From the NCBI RefSeq assembly GCF_008692605.1, contig NZ_LFCT01000031.1, forward strand, positions 1 through 58,643: a stretch of 58,643 bases of DNA, read 5' to 3'. The position numbers were made by a program, and so were the translations under genes. Below the pieces are notes generated by a model. It was not told the DNA's origin and did no database searches. It saw only the letters and a program-made list of their open reading frames with translations. This document shows, in pieces, positions 43,507 to 53,058 of the stretch; the first letter of the stretch is position 1, and the number at the start of each line of letters is the position of its first letter. The DNA comes from Sphingobium estronivorans (GTDB lineage Bacteria > Pseudomonadota > Alphaproteobacteria > Sphingomonadales > Sphingomonadaceae).

Positions 43507-44502
43507 TCACGACCATCCCTCCACCCCACGCGCGCCTCGGGTCAGCACGTCCAGACAGGCCATGCGAATGGCTACCCCCATTTCCACCTGCTCGGTAATG
43601 GCGGAGCGGTCGGGATGATCGGCCACCACGCTGGAAATCTCGACGCCCCGGTTCATCGGCCCGGGATGCATCACCAGCGCATCGGGCTTGGCGATGGCCA
43701 GCCGCTCCGGCGTCAGCCCGTAGAGCATGTGATATTCGCGGGGGGAGGGGATGAAGGCCCCGTCCATCCGTTCATTCTGGAGCCGCAGCATCATCACGAC
43801 ATCGGCGCCCTCCAGCCCCTCGTCCATGCGGTGATGAGGCGTGGCGCCGAGCATCTCGACCTCGGGCGGCATCAGCGTCGGCGGCGCCACCGCGCGCACC
43901 TGCGCGCCCAGCGCGGCAAGGCACAGCATGTTCGACCGCGCCACCCGGCTGTGCAGCACATCGCCGCAGATCGCCACGATCAGCCCCTCGAACCCGCCCT
44001 TGCGCCGCCGGATGGTGAGCGCGTCCAGCAGGGCCTGCGTCGGATGCTGGTGCCAGCCGTCGCCCGCGTTCAGCACCGGGCAGTCCACCTTGTCCGCGAT
44101 CAGCGCCACCGCGCCCGAACTGGCATGGCGGATGACGATCACGTCGGCCATCATCGCGTTCAGCGTCATGGCGGTGTCGATCAGCGTCTCGCCCTTCTTC
44201 ACGCTGGACGTGGCCGCCGCCATGTTGACGACATCCGCGCCCAGCCGCTTGCCCGCAATCTCGAAGGACAGCAGCGTGCGCGTCGAATTTTCGAAAAAGG
44301 CGTTGATCTGCGTCATGCCCGCCAGGCGGTCGTCATGCTTGCGCGCGCCGCCCCGGTTGCTCCTGGCCCAATGTTCGGCCTCATCCAGCAGGAAACGGAT
44401 TTCCCAGGGCTTGAGGTCGGCGATGGACAGCAGATGCCGATGCGGGAACAGCGCCCGGCCTTGGAGGTCAGGCGAGGCGGAAGGAACGATGATGTCGGGC
44501 AT
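43507..44502 (-). CDS. pyrB: Aspartate carbamoyltransferase
   Basis: 331 residues from the ATG at 44502. Carbamoyl-phosphate motif [13 protein letters not shown], the Lys-containing [13 protein letters not shown] loop, [12 protein letters not shown], and [12 protein letters not shown]. Catalyses carbamoylation of aspartate in pyrimidine synthesis. The length and lack of a regulatory pyrI gene fit the class that needs a dihydroorotase-like partner, which follows it here. Confidence 0.95.
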   Translation of the reverse strand: MPDIIVPSASPDLQGRALFPHRHLLSIADLKPWEIRFLLDEAEHWARSNRGGARKHDDRLAGMTQINAFFENSTRTLLSFEIAGKRLGADVVNMAAATSSVKKGETLIDTAMTLNAMMADVIVIRHASSGAVALIADKVDCPVLNAGDGWHQHPTQALLDALTIRRRKGGFEGLIVAICGDVLHSRVARSNMLCLAALGAQVRAVAPPTLMPPEVEMLGATPHHRMDEGLEGADVVMMLRLQNERMDGAFIPSPREYHMLYGLTPERLAIAKPDALVMHPGPMNRGVEISSVVADHPDRSAITEQVEMGVAIRMACLDVLTRGARGVEGWS

Positions 44503-44565
44503 GAACCGACCCTTTAGGGGAGCGCAGGGGGGAGGGCAAGGCACGGCGTCGATGAAAGCGGCGCT

Positions 44566-46176
44566 TCACCCCCGCCCGAGCCACCGCCCCAGCAGCGCGC
44601 CGTCCTTCATCACCTCCCGCGCGGCATTATGCCCCGGCGCCCCGGTCACGCCGCCGCCCGGATGGGTTCCCGCGCCGCACATATAGAGGCCCTTCAACGG
44701 CCCGCGATAGGCGCCATGCCCCAGTACCGGCCGCGCCGCCCAAAGCTGATCCAGCGTCATATTGCCATGCATGATGTCGCCGCCCACCAGCCCGAATTTC
44801 CGTTCCAGATCGAGCGGGGAGAGGATGTCGCGCGCGATCACCGAGCGCGCAAAGCCGGGCGCATGGGCATCCACCGTCGCGACGATATGATCCGCCGCCG
44901 CCTCGCGCTCCTCATCCCAGTTTCGGCCATCTGGCAGTTCGGGCGCGAACTGCTGGCAGAACAGGCTCGCCACATGGCATCCCTCCGGCGCCAGACTGTC
45001 ATCCACGGTCGAGGGGATCAGCATCTCGACGATCGGCTCCTTCGACCAGCCGTCGCGTTTTGCATCGGTAAAGGCGCGGTCCATATAATCCAGCGTCGGC
45101 GCGATGACGATCCCGGACTTGTGATGCTCGCCCGCGCCCGGCAGGCAGGTGAAGTCGGGCAGCGCCGACAGCGCCACATTCATGCGGAAGGTGCCCGATC
45201 CCGCCCTGAACCCCCGGATGCGCTTCAGGAATTCCGGCGGCAGGTCGCCCGGGGCCATCAGCCGTTCATAGAGCAGCTTCGGCCCGACATTGGCGATGAT
45301 CGCCTTGCCCATCACCTCTTCGCCGCTTTCCAGCCGCACGCCGACGGCCCGCGTCCCGTCGACCAGCACGGACGCGACCGGCGCCTCCAGGCTGATCTCC
45401 ACGCCCAGCGCCTGCACGACCCGCGCCATGATCCGGGTGATCGTCCCCATGCCGCCGACGCTATGGCCCCAGCTGCCCTTCTTTCCGTTCACCTCGCCAA
45501 AGACATGGTGCAGCAGGACATAGGCGCTGCCCGGCGTGTCGGGTGAGGCATAGTTGCCGACCACCGCGTCGAAGCCGAACGCCGCCTTCACCGCCTCGCT
45601 CTCGAACCAGCCGTCGAGGAAGGTGCGCGCCGATTTGGTGAACAGTTCCAGCACGTCGCGCTGCTGCTCCAGCGTCAGCCCGCCCAGCCGCCGTCCCTGG
45701 CCGAGCGCGCTCACGATCATCGGCAGGCCGTCGCCCGCATTGGGCGGGGCCTTCAGGGTCATGTCGCGCAGCAGGTCCGCCACGACCTCCAGCGCGTCAT
45801 AATAAGCGGGGAGGGCGGCGGCGTCCTTCGCGCTGAATTTGGCGAACTCGGCCTGCGTCCGTGCGATGCCGCCGCCCAGCTTGAGGTAGCGTCCATCGGG
45901 CTGCGGCAGGAAATTGCTGATCGGGCGCTCCAGCACGCGATAGCCGTGATCGGCCAGCGCCATGTCGCGGATCACCTTGGGATGGAGCAGGCTGACGGTA
46001 TAGCTCGCCACCGAATTGCGGAAGCCGGGGTGGAACTCCTCGGTGACGGCGGCCCCGCCGACAATGGCGCGGCGCTCAAGGATGCGGACCTTATATCCCG
46101 CACGGGCAAGGTAGAAGGCGCAGACAAGGCCATTATGGCCGCCCCCGATGATGACGGCGTCGTAGCGTTGCGTCAT
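44566..46176 (-). CDS. FAD-dependent oxidoreductase, PYROXD2/phytoene-desaturase-like
   Basis: 536 residues. N-terminal dinucleotide fold VIIGGGHNGLVCAFYLARAG; C-terminal FAD motif LYMCGAGTHPGGGVTGAPGH. The size and the GGAAVTEEF element match the PYROXD2 group, a branch of the amine-oxidase/phytoene-desaturase superfamily without a known physiological substrate. No carotenoid cluster is nearby. A 16-bp palindrome lies about 80 bp upstream of the start. Confidence 0.87.
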   Translation of the reverse strand: MTQRYDAVIIGGGHNGLVCAFYLARAGYKVRILERRAIVGGAAVTEEFHPGFRNSVASYTVSLLHPKVIRDMALADHGYRVLERPISNFLPQPDGRYLKLGGGIARTQAEFAKFSAKDAAALPAYYDALEVVADLLRDMTLKAPPNAGDGLPMIVSALGQGRRLGGLTLEQQRDVLELFTKSARTFLDGWFESEAVKAAFGFDAVVGNYASPDTPGSAYVLLHHVFGEVNGKKGSWGHSVGGMGTITRIMARVVQALGVEISLEAPVASVLVDGTRAVGVRLESGEEVMGKAIIANVGPKLLYERLMAPGDLPPEFLKRIRGFRAGSGTFRMNVALSALPDFTCLPGAGEHHKSGIVIAPTLDYMDRAFTDAKRDGWSKEPIVEMLIPSTVDDSLAPEGCHVASLFCQQFAPELPDGRNWDEEREAAADHIVATVDAHAPGFARSVIARDILSPLDLERKFGLVGGDIMHGNMTLDQLWAARPVLGHGAYRGPLKGLYMCGAGTHPGGGVTGAPGHNAAREVMKDGALLGRWLGRG

Positions 46177-46255
46177 GATCTTACCCCTTTCCGGTCAGGG
46201 GAGGGGTTGGGGCGGGGCTGTCCCTTGCAACCGCGCCCTGCCAGCGCTGCTAAAC

Positions 46256-46271
46256 TTATACATTCGTATAA
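46256..46271. promoter_or_regulatory. Palindrome TTATAC-ATTC-GTATAA, possible operator
   Basis: Perfect 6-bp arms with a 4-nt centre, in an AT-rich patch within a GC-rich surrounding. It lies in the 120-bp gap upstream of the FAD oxidoreductase start (minus strand, 46176) and downstream of the phosphoribosyltransferase stop. The regulator is unknown. Confidence 0.4.
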
Positions 46272-46296
46272 CATGGGCGATGGCGCGGCAATGGGT

Positions 46297-46806
46297 CTAT
46301 TGCGTCCGTTCGGGCACGGCGCTCCAGTCGGCCACCATGCTCTCCCGGCTGGCCACCGCTTCCCAGGGAAAGACGAACCAGTCCTTGGTCACGGCGCGGT
46401 CGATGATGTCCGCCCGATAATCGACCGTCGCCGCCGACTGGATATTGTCCATCAGCACCGCGAAGCGCACCGTCTGCGCTCCCCCCATGGCCTCGCGCAC
46501 GAGAGTGATGGTCCGTCCGCTGTCGTTGATGTCGTCGATGAACAGCAGCTTCTCGCCCGCCGCTGCGCGCGCCGCCAGCTTCGCCAGCAGCGCTTCGCCG
46601 AAATCGGGCAGCTTCGCCGACATGTCGACCGACAGCATCGGCAGGTCCGTGGCATGGCTGAGATAGGCCGCGGGCACCAGCCCCCCGCGTCCGATGCCGA
46701 CCAGATGATCGGGCCGCCATCCCGGCGCCTGCAACGCCCCCGCCAGCACATCGATCTGGCGCAGGAAGCTGTCCATTGTCACCGGCGTGAAGATCGGCTG
46801 GGTCAT
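46297..46806 (-). CDS. Phosphoribosyltransferase (xanthine/hypoxanthine type)
   Basis: 169 residues. The PRPP-binding motif LLFIDDINDSGRTITLVRE and the N-terminal VGIGRGGLVPAAYLS place it in the type I PRTase group, close to xanthine-guanine phosphoribosyltransferases. It makes nucleoside monophosphates from purine bases and PRPP; exact base preference is uncertain. Lies 3 bp downstream of the symporter gene on the same strand, which hints at an uptake/salvage pair. Confidence 0.85.
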   Translation of the reverse strand: MTQPIFTPVTMDSFLRQIDVLAGALQAPGWRPDHLVGIGRGGLVPAAYLSHATDLPMLSVDMSAKLPDFGEALLAKLAARAAAGEKLLFIDDINDSGRTITLVREAMGGAQTVRFAVLMDNIQSAATVDYRADIIDRAVTKDWFVFPWEAVASRESMVADWSAVPERTQ

Positions 46807-46809
46807 GGC

Positions 46810-47799
46810 CTATTCCGCCGCCGCCAGCCGGGCCTGCGCGTCCACCTGCGCGCCATAGCGCCGCGCCAGCACCGCGCAGGCCATGAGCTGGATCTGGTGG
46901 AACAGCATGACCGGCAGCAGGATCGGTCCGACCGCGCTGGCGGGGAACAGCACGCCCGCGATCGGCACGCCGGACGCCAGGCTCTTCTTCGATCCGCAGA
47001 ATTGCAGCACGATCGCATCTTCCCGCGTAAAGCCGAACAGGCGCCCGAGCATGAATGTGAACAACAGCACCAGGATCAGCATCGCGATGCTGAGGACGGT
47101 GAGCAACAGCAGTTCGCCGCGCGAGACCGTGTGCCACAACCCCTCGACCACCGCCGCGCTGAAGGCGGCATAGACCACCAGCAGGATCGACCCCCGGTCC
47201 ACCCGCCCGACCAACGCCTTGTGCCGGGCGACGAAGCCCCCGATCCACGGTCGCGCCAGATGTCCGACGATGAAGGGCAGCAGCAATTGCAGCACGATAT
47301 TCTCGACGGCGGACAGGGAGACAAGGCTGCCGGTCCCGCTTCTTTCCATCAGCAGCGCGACCAGCAGCGGCGTCAGCACGATGCCCAGCAGGTTGGAAAA
47401 GGATGCGCTGACCACGGCGGCGGCCACGTTGCCCCGCGCGATGGCGGTAAAGGCGATGGACGACTGCACGGTGGAGGGCAGCAGGGTCAGGAACAACAGC
47501 CCCGCCCGCATCGACGGCGGGATCGCCGTCACCTGCTGCGTCGCAAGGCCGATCAGGGGAAAGACGGCGAAGGTCGTCGCCAGTGTCGCCAGATGCAGCT
47601 TCCACGCCTTGGCCCCGCTCCAGATCGCTTCGCGCGACAGCTTGGCGCCATGCAGGAAGAAGAGCAGCACGATTCCCGCATCCGCCGCCACCCCGGCGAG
47701 GGCGGCCCCGTCGCCCCGGGCAGGGAGGAAGGAGGCCAGCGCCACCGTGCAGATCAGCGCCAGCAGAAAGGGATCGAAAAGGTCACGCAGCCGGTTCAT
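46810..47799 (-). CDS. Bile acid:sodium symporter family permease
   Basis: 329 residues from the ATG at 47799. About nine to ten membrane helices; FFLHGAKLSREAIWSG, LLPSTVQSSIAFTAIARGN and FCGSKKSLASGVPIA are typical of the BASS/SBF-like (YfeH) group. It probably imports or exports an organic anion with sodium. Only 3 bp separates it from the phosphoribosyltransferase gene downstream. Divergent from the enoyl-CoA hydratase gene. Confidence 0.88.
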   Translation of the reverse strand: MNRLRDLFDPFLLALICTVALASFLPARGDGAALAGVAADAGIVLLFFLHGAKLSREAIWSGAKAWKLHLATLATTFAVFPLIGLATQQVTAIPPSMRAGLLFLTLLPSTVQSSIAFTAIARGNVAAAVVSASFSNLLGIVLTPLLVALLMERSGTGSLVSLSAVENIVLQLLLPFIVGHLARPWIGGFVARHKALVGRVDRGSILLVVYAAFSAAVVEGLWHTVSRGELLLLTVLSIAMLILVLLFTFMLGRLFGFTREDAIVLQFCGSKKSLASGVPIAGVLFPASAVGPILLPVMLFHQIQLMACAVLARRYGAQVDAQARLAAAE

Positions 47800-47894
47800 G
47801 GCGTCGCCTTTAGGCAGGAAGAGGGGAAAAGGATAGACGCGCCGCCGCCGATGCGCCAACAGTCGCCCGTCGAACAGCACAGGAGAGATCGACC

Positions 47895-48650
47895 GTGAGC
47901 GAAGGGATCGCCATCATCGAAAATCAGGGCGTCATCGAAATCCATATCGACCGTCCCGACAAGAAGAATGCGCTGACCGCCGCCATGTATCGCGCCATGA
48001 CCGCCGCGCTGGCCGATGCGTCGGCGCGCGCCGACATCGGCGTGGTCCTCTTCGCGGGCAAGGGCGATGCCTTTTGCGCCGGCAACGACCTCAAGGATTT
48101 CATGGCCGGGCCGGAGGGCGGCGCCGCTGCGTTCGACTTCATCCGCGCCCTTGCCGCCTTCGACAAGCCGATGGTCGCCGCCGTTCAGGGTCTGGCCGTG
48201 GGTGTCGGTACAACCATGCTGTTCCATTGCGACCTCGTCTATGCGACGCCCGATGTGCGCTTCATCACGCCGTTCGTGAACCTTGGCATTGTGCCGGAGG
48301 CGGGGTCCAGCCTGCTCGCACCCGCGACGCTTGGACATGCCAAGGCGGCCTCGATGCTGCTGCTGGGCGAGCCGATGGACGCGGAGACGGCGGACCGCGC
48401 CGGGCTCGTCACCGCCATCGTTCCGGCCGATGACCTGCTCGACCATGCCCGGCGGAAGGCGGCGGCACTGATGGCGAAGCCGCCACAGGCGCTCGCCGCG
48501 ACGCGCCGGCTGATGAAGGGCGATCCCGTCACGCTCAACCAGCGGATCGAGGAAGAAGCGCGGCTGTTCAGGGAAACGCTGGCCTCGCCCGAGGCGCAGG
48601 AGGCTTTCGCCGCCTTCTTCGAAAAGCGGCCGCCAGTCTTCCGCCGCTAA
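47895..48650 (+). CDS. Enoyl-CoA hydratase/isomerase family protein
   Basis: 251 residues, crotonase fold. IDRPDKKNALTAAMYRAM near the start, the oxyanion-hole FCAGNDLKDFMAG, then VAAVQGLAVGVGTTMLFHCD and PEAGSSLLAPATLG. The second catalytic Glu of classical hydratases appears retained (VPEAGSS). Which CoA ester it handles is not clear. The 3' end overlaps the convergent DMT gene by 4 bp. Confidence 0.9.
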   Translation: MSEGIAIIENQGVIEIHIDRPDKKNALTAAMYRAMTAALADASARADIGVVLFAGKGDAFCAGNDLKDFMAGPEGGAAAFDFIRALAAFDKPMVAAVQGLAVGVGTTMLFHCDLVYATPDVRFITPFVNLGIVPEAGSSLLAPATLGHAKAASMLLLGEPMDAETADRAGLVTAIVPADDLLDHARRKAAALMAKPPQALAATRRLMKGDPVTLNQRIEEEARLFRETLASPEAQEAFAAFFEKRPPVFRR

Positions 48651-49537
48651 TTCTTCCCGAGCCGGATTTCGCTGATGATCACGGCGGCGACCACCAGGGC
48701 GCCGCCCAGCAGGGCGATGGCCGGCAGGCGGTCGCCCGCGATCCAGCCGATCAGCCCCGCCCACACCGGTTCGCCTGCATAGATCAGCGTGGCGCGGGTC
48801 GCCGACACGCTCTGCTGCGCCCAGTTCATCACCAGCTGGATGATCGCGGTCATCAGCCCCAACCCGCAGGCGGACATGACGACCACCCATGAAAAGGGCG
48901 GCACGGCCTCGCCCGCCGGAACCATGCTGGCAAAGGCGAGGAGCGACGTCGTCATCAACTGGATCAGCGTCACCCGCGCGACATTCACCCGGCCCGCCCA
49001 CAGGCTGATGAAGATGATCTCCAACGCGATGGGCAGGGTGCTGATCAGCGTCAGCGCCTCCCCCTTGCCGAGCGACAGGCCGTCCCGCGGCGCCGCGATC
49101 AGCAGCAACCCGACAAAGGCCAATGCCACCCCGGCCCAACTCGCCAGCCGGGGGCGTCGCCGCAGGATCGCCCACTGGAATATCGGCACCAGCGGGACAT
49201 AGGCAGCGGTGATGAAGGCGGAAGTGGTGCTGGCAATGCTCTGGAGGCCCCAGCTCTGCAACGAATAGCCCCCGAAGATGCCAAGGCCGATCATCCCGCC
49301 CGCCAGCCATTCGCGCGCCGTCACCCCGCGCAGCACCGGCAGGGCCAGGGGCAAGGCGATCAGCGCCGCCGTCCCGAACCGCAGGCCGACAAAGAAAAAC
49401 GGCCCGCTGTGCCGCATCGCCTGGTGCACGATCAGGAACGTGCCACCCCAAAGCATGGTGATGCCGATCAGCGCCAGTTCCGGGCGGCCGATCATCAACC
49501 GGGGAGAAAAGGATGGAGGGGAGGCCGCGTCGGACAT
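48647..49537 (-). CDS. DMT-superfamily (EamA) transporter
   Basis: 296 residues with ten membrane helices in two EamA repeats: ELALIGITMLWGGTFLIVHQ at the start and WVVVMSACGLGLMTAIIQL in the second half. It is not closely similar to the DMT gene at 21004-21900. Substrate unknown. Convergent with the enoyl-CoA hydratase gene. Confidence 0.9.
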   Translation of the reverse strand: MSDAASPPSFSPRLMIGRPELALIGITMLWGGTFLIVHQAMRHSGPFFFVGLRFGTAALIALPLALPVLRGVTAREWLAGGMIGLGIFGGYSLQSWGLQSIASTTSAFITAAYVPLVPIFQWAILRRRPRLASWAGVALAFVGLLLIAAPRDGLSLGKGEALTLISTLPIALEIIFISLWAGRVNVARVTLIQLMTTSLLAFASMVPAGEAVPPFSWVVVMSACGLGLMTAIIQLVMNWAQQSVSATRATLIYAGEPVWAGLIGWIAGDRLPAIALLGGALVVAAVIISEIRLGKN

Positions 49538-49609
49538 GGCCCAAGCTGGTGCTGCCGATGATCGTTCAGGTCAAGCGCCGCCCGCGCAAAAGGCGGGCGA
49601 CGCGTCCGG

Positions 49610-49924
49610 TCAATCCTTCTTCAGGTCATTGCCCGCGCGTTCCATCGCGGCACCGACATCGCGCTTGGTCTCGTCCGCCTGCCGCCGGGCGTCGCGGGAG
49701 GCATTGTCCATCGCTGCGCCCATCCGGTCGCTACTTTCGTCAATCGCATTGCCGGCCCGGTCGAGACCCCTGTCGATCTTCGCGCCGGCCTCGTCCATGG
49801 CGTTATCCATGTCGTTGCTCATGGCCGATCCGGCATTTTCCAGATTGTCGGACGCCTTTTTCGAACAGGCCGACGTGCCCAGCACGGTCAGCACCGCCAT
49901 GATCGCGAGAAATGATTTGCCCAT
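49610..49924 (-). CDS. Small coiled-coil lipoprotein
   Basis: 104 residues. Signal peptide ending in a lipobox (LGTSAC, Cys at about 20), then an entirely helical, charged body with repeating Asp/Ala/Met pattern (MSNDMDNAMDEAGAKIDRG). It resembles the small entericidin- or Lpp-like surface proteins but matches no family I can name. Monocistronic. Confidence 0.7.
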   Translation of the reverse strand: MGKSFLAIMAVLTVLGTSACSKKASDNLENAGSAMSNDMDNAMDEAGAKIDRGLDRAGNAIDESSDRMGAAMDNASRDARRQADETKRDVGAAMERAGNDLKKD

Positions 49925-49995
49925 AATATATCCCCATTGCCGTCAACGGACCCCGTCATAACCGTTGCAGAGGCGAAAAGGTTGCGGCGGGGCGG

Positions 49996-50517
49996 TCAGC
50001 GGCTGCGCAGCGCAAACACCATCGATCGGTCCTGATCGGCGATCAACCCTTCCAGCACGCGCCAGAATCCGGTGACCGATCCTTGCCCGGCCTGGGCATA
50101 GGCGGCGGCCATCTTCTCCCGCAGGGCGCGGAACAGTTCGGCCTCCAGCGCCTTGCCGGCGGGGCTCAGCCGCAACAGTTTCTGCCGCCGGTCACTGGCG
50201 CCCTGGCGGGTTTCGATATAGCCCCCCTCGATCAGGTCATTGAGCACGCGGCCCAGCGATTGCTTGGTGATCGCCAGCAGTCGCAGCAGGTCCTTGACGG
50301 TCAGGTCGGGCTGGCGCGAAATGAAGTAGAGCGCGCGATGATGCGCCCGGCCCAGCCCCTGCGCCGCCAGCCCGTCGTCGATGGACCGGGTGAGCGCCGA
50401 ATAGCCGAAATAGAGCATCTCGATCCCCCGGCGGATCTCATCCTCGCGCAGGAACAGCGGCGAAGCGGGCGCGATCTGGGACGGTGAAGCGGCCGGGGAA
50501 GAGCTGGGGTGGGACAT
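49996..50517 (-). CDS. MarR-family transcriptional regulator
   Basis: 173 residues from the ATG at 50517. Winged-helix core: LGRAHHRALYFISRQPDLTV, LLAITKQSLGRVLNDL (recognition helix) and IETRQGASDRRQKLLRLSPA (wing with Asp-Arg-Arg). The N-terminal ~25 residues are a flexible Ser/Pro-rich lead. Typical ligand-responsive repressor; targets unknown. Its own upstream region has an AT-rich stretch (GTATATATTGG near 50551). Confidence 0.9.
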   Translation of the reverse strand: MSHPSSSPAASPSQIAPASPLFLREDEIRRGIEMLYFGYSALTRSIDDGLAAQGLGRAHHRALYFISRQPDLTVKDLLRLLAITKQSLGRVLNDLIEGGYIETRQGASDRRQKLLRLSPAGKALEAELFRALREKMAAAYAQAGQGSVTGFWRVLEGLIADQDRSMVFALRSR

Positions 50518-50645
50518 GCCGGCTTTTTCCAATATGACGGATGGACGAGCGTATATATTGGCGTCTCAGGAAAATAATGACTAGGCTTTCCTTTCGCGCA
50601 GGAGCCGTTATATGGCGGTCCGCGCCGGCGATGGCCGGCCGATGC

Positions 50646-50720
50646 TGGGGCGTAGCCAAGCGGTAAGGCAGCGGTTTTTGGTACCGCCATGCGCAGGTTC
50701 GAATCCTGCCGCCCCAGCCA
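50646..50720 (+). tRNA. tRNA-Gln (TTG)
   Basis: 75 nt ending in encoded CCA. Acceptor TGGGGCG / CGCCCCA, anticodon stem GCGGT / ACCGC with loop TTTTGGT (anticodon TTG), T-loop GGTTCGAATCC. Confidence 0.97.
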
Positions 50721-50822
50721 GCCGAATCCTCTAATTTCAGCCCGTTTTCCAGGAACTTGCGCAACGGATCTGGGATAGCGCGGAGCGGTAGGGCAGGATC
50801 GGGACCGGACGGACAAGCGGCA

Positions 50823-51890
50823 ATGGCCAAGCATATTTCCAAGCCTGCCAGCAAGCGCCCATCCCCCGCGCTGGCGCGCGTGCTGCTGTTGCAGGTCGAG
50901 GAGGCCGGGGGCGATGCGGATGCCATCCTCGCGCGGGCGGGCGTGGCGCGCCGCGCCGGTTCGCGGCACCTATTCCCGTGGAGCGGCCCGCTGTCGCAGA
51001 CGGCGTTCAGCGCCATCTACCATGACTGCATCGCGTTTCTGGAAGTGCAGGCCAGCCGCAGTGCGCATCGTCCGCCGATGACCCGGGCGGAATTCGAGAT
51101 GCTGTGCCACTGCGTCATCACCTGCCGCACGCTGGCGGACGCGATCGATCGCGCCGCCGCCTTTTGCGACATGCTGAACGGCCGGGGCGGGCAGTTGTCG
51201 GTCCGCACCCTGGGCGCGCAGGCCGAATTCAGGATGCGGTCGCTGCGCGCGACGCAGTGCGCCGGCGCCTATCTCGCCGACCTGACGGGCCTTTCCACCT
51301 ATCACCGGCTGTTCGGCTGGCTCATCGGCGAGGACATCCAGCCGCTGGTCGCCCATGTCTGTTACCCGCCCCTGATCGACGCGGCCGTGGCGGCGCGCCT
51401 GCTGTCCTGTCCGGTCGTTCATTCGGCTCCGGACAATCTGCTGCGCTTTCCCGCGCGCTATCTGCAACGGCCGGTCGTGCGTACCCCGTTCGAGCTGGCC
51501 GAGCTGTTGCGGAGCTTTCCGTTCGAACTGACGACCATGCAGTCCAAGACGGCGCCCTTGTCCGAGCGCGTCGGGGCGATATTCGGCGCGGCCATCGCGC
51601 AGCGCCAGCCGCTTCCCGCGACCGCCGATCTGGTCGCGATGTTCAGTATCAGCGCCACCACGCTCAAGCGCCGGCTGGGCGAGGAGGGGACGTCGTTGCA
51701 GAAGCTGAAGGATCGATGCCGGTACGAAGTCGCGCGAAACCTGCTCGACGAGGGCAGGCTTTCCCTCGGCGAGATCGCCGTGCGCGTCGGCATGAGCGAC
51801 GTGACGACGTTCCGGCGGGCCTTCAGAAACTGGGCGGGACGGTCGCCATCGGCCTATCGGCGCGCCGTGGCAGGGCCGATGGCCGGCTGA
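50823..51890 (+). CDS. AraC-family regulator with arabinose-binding-type N-domain
   Basis: 355 residues from the ATG at 50823. The N-terminal ~220 residues belong to the Arabinose_bd (PF12625-type) ligand domain seen in OruR/ArgR-like AraC proteins (FEMLCHCVITCRTLADAI, FPFEL). The C-terminal ~90 residues have two HTH motifs (VAMFSISATTLKRRL and IAVRVGMSDVTTFRRAF, then GRSPSAYRR). It probably activates the three genes that follow on the same strand, starting 142 bp downstream. Inducer unknown. Confidence 0.9.
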   Translation: MAKHISKPASKRPSPALARVLLLQVEEAGGDADAILARAGVARRAGSRHLFPWSGPLSQTAFSAIYHDCIAFLEVQASRSAHRPPMTRAEFEMLCHCVITCRTLADAIDRAAAFCDMLNGRGGQLSVRTLGAQAEFRMRSLRATQCAGAYLADLTGLSTYHRLFGWLIGEDIQPLVAHVCYPPLIDAAVAARLLSCPVVHSAPDNLLRFPARYLQRPVVRTPFELAELLRSFPFELTTMQSKTAPLSERVGAIFGAAIAQRQPLPATADLVAMFSISATTLKRRLGEEGTSLQKLKDRCRYEVARNLLDEGRLSLGEIAVRVGMSDVTTFRRAFRNWAGRSPSAYRRAVAGPMAG

Positions 51891-52032
51891 AACAGGCGGA
51901 CGAGGTTGGTCCGTTCTGTGTCGGTTTTTGGTCCGTTTCGCCATTTCTCATTGGCCCGTCCGAACGCAAGATCATCCCTGCGTCCCGCTGCCCAAGACGT
52001 GGCAGACGGCAAAGGAAAGGTCCGCAACGCCC

Positions 52033-52389
52033 ATGTCCGTTGAACAAAACGCGATCTATGTGATCGACGAACTCGTCGCCCGGCCCGGCCAGGGCAAGGC
52101 GCTCCACGACGCCTATATGCAGCGCTATGCGCCCGGCGCGCGCGAGCGCGGGATGGTGCTGGCGCATCGGCTGGTCGAACCGGCGATGTGGTTGCCCGAA
52201 GGCGTCAACCGGCTGCTGTTCATCTGGACGCAGCCGGATGTCGGGGCCGTATGGGGCGCCAAGCAGCGTGCGCGGCTCGATCCCGATGTCGATCGCTGGT
52301 GGCAGGAGGAGGCGCCCGCGCTGGTCGAGACCCGGCAGCGGTACACGCTGGCCGAAGCGGAAGCACTGGGGGAGTTGGACAATGTATAA
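52033..52389 (+). CDS. Small dimeric alpha-beta-barrel protein
   Basis: 118 residues from the ATG at 52033. YVIDELVARPGQGKALHDAY resembles the start of an antibiotic-monooxygenase/Dabb ferredoxin-like fold, then MVLAHRLVEPAMWLPEGVN and WTQPDVGAVWGAK. Soluble. Overlaps the next gene by 8 bp. Members may be monooxygenases or isomerases acting on aromatic or polyketide-type substrates; here function is unknown. Confidence 0.65.
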   Translation: MSVEQNAIYVIDELVARPGQGKALHDAYMQRYAPGARERGMVLAHRLVEPAMWLPEGVNRLLFIWTQPDVGAVWGAKQRARLDPDVDRWWQEEAPALVETRQRYTLAEAEALGELDNV

Positions 52390-53047
52390 TCTTCTCAAAG
52401 TGCTTGGGGTGACGGAAGAGCAGCGCGAGCGCTTCGGCGCGACGCTGGGCGAGGCGACACGGCGCCTGCCTAGCGCGATCACCCGGCTCGCCGCGCCGAC
52501 GTTGCCCGGCACCTATAATGGCGGCGATTTCATCTGGCGGGTGAGCTTTGCCGATCGCGCGGCGGCGGAGGCCGCGCTGGCGAGCGAGGCGGGCGCCGCG
52601 ATCCGGGCTCTGGTCGGGGACGCGCAGGCGGTACGCTCCTGCGAGGATGCGGCGTTCGAAACGGGCTGGTCCGGCGGGGCCGCCGATGCGCGCACCGGGC
52701 TCTACCGGGTCGCGATGTTCTGCGCCAACCGCAACCCGACGCCGGAGCGTCTGGCCGCCTTCGCGCGCGACACGCTGATCATGCCCGATCATGCCCGCAC
52801 CATCCTGCGCTGGGAATTGTCGCAGGCCGCGACGGCTTCGGGCGCGATGCCGTGGACCCATTTGTGGGAACAGGAATATGCCGACCGCACCGGGCTGGAG
52901 GGAACCTATATGATCCATCCGGTCCATTGGGCGCATGTCGAACGCTGGTTCGATACCGAATATCCCGACTATCTGGTGGCGCCCCAGCTGGTGCACACCT
53001 TCTGTGCGATCGATCAGGCCATTCTCAATCAGGGCCCGGAACAATGA
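52382..53047 (+). CDS. Dabb-like protein, two-domain
   Basis: 221 residues. Two ferredoxin-like halves are likely: DFIWRVSFADRAAAEAAL in the first, and in the second the common Dabb signature HPVHWAHVERWFD then LVHTFCAIDQAI. It begins inside the end of the upstream gene and its stop overlaps the possible ATG of the next, so the three genes look translationally coupled. Catalytic role unknown. Confidence 0.65.
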   Translation: MYNLLKVLGVTEEQRERFGATLGEATRRLPSAITRLAAPTLPGTYNGGDFIWRVSFADRAAAEAALASEAGAAIRALVGDAQAVRSCEDAAFETGWSGGAADARTGLYRVAMFCANRNPTPERLAAFARDTLIMPDHARTILRWELSQAATASGAMPWTHLWEQEYADRTGLEGTYMIHPVHWAHVERWFDTEYPDYLVAPQLVHTFCAIDQAILNQGPEQ

Positions 53048-53058
53048 AGGAGACGATG

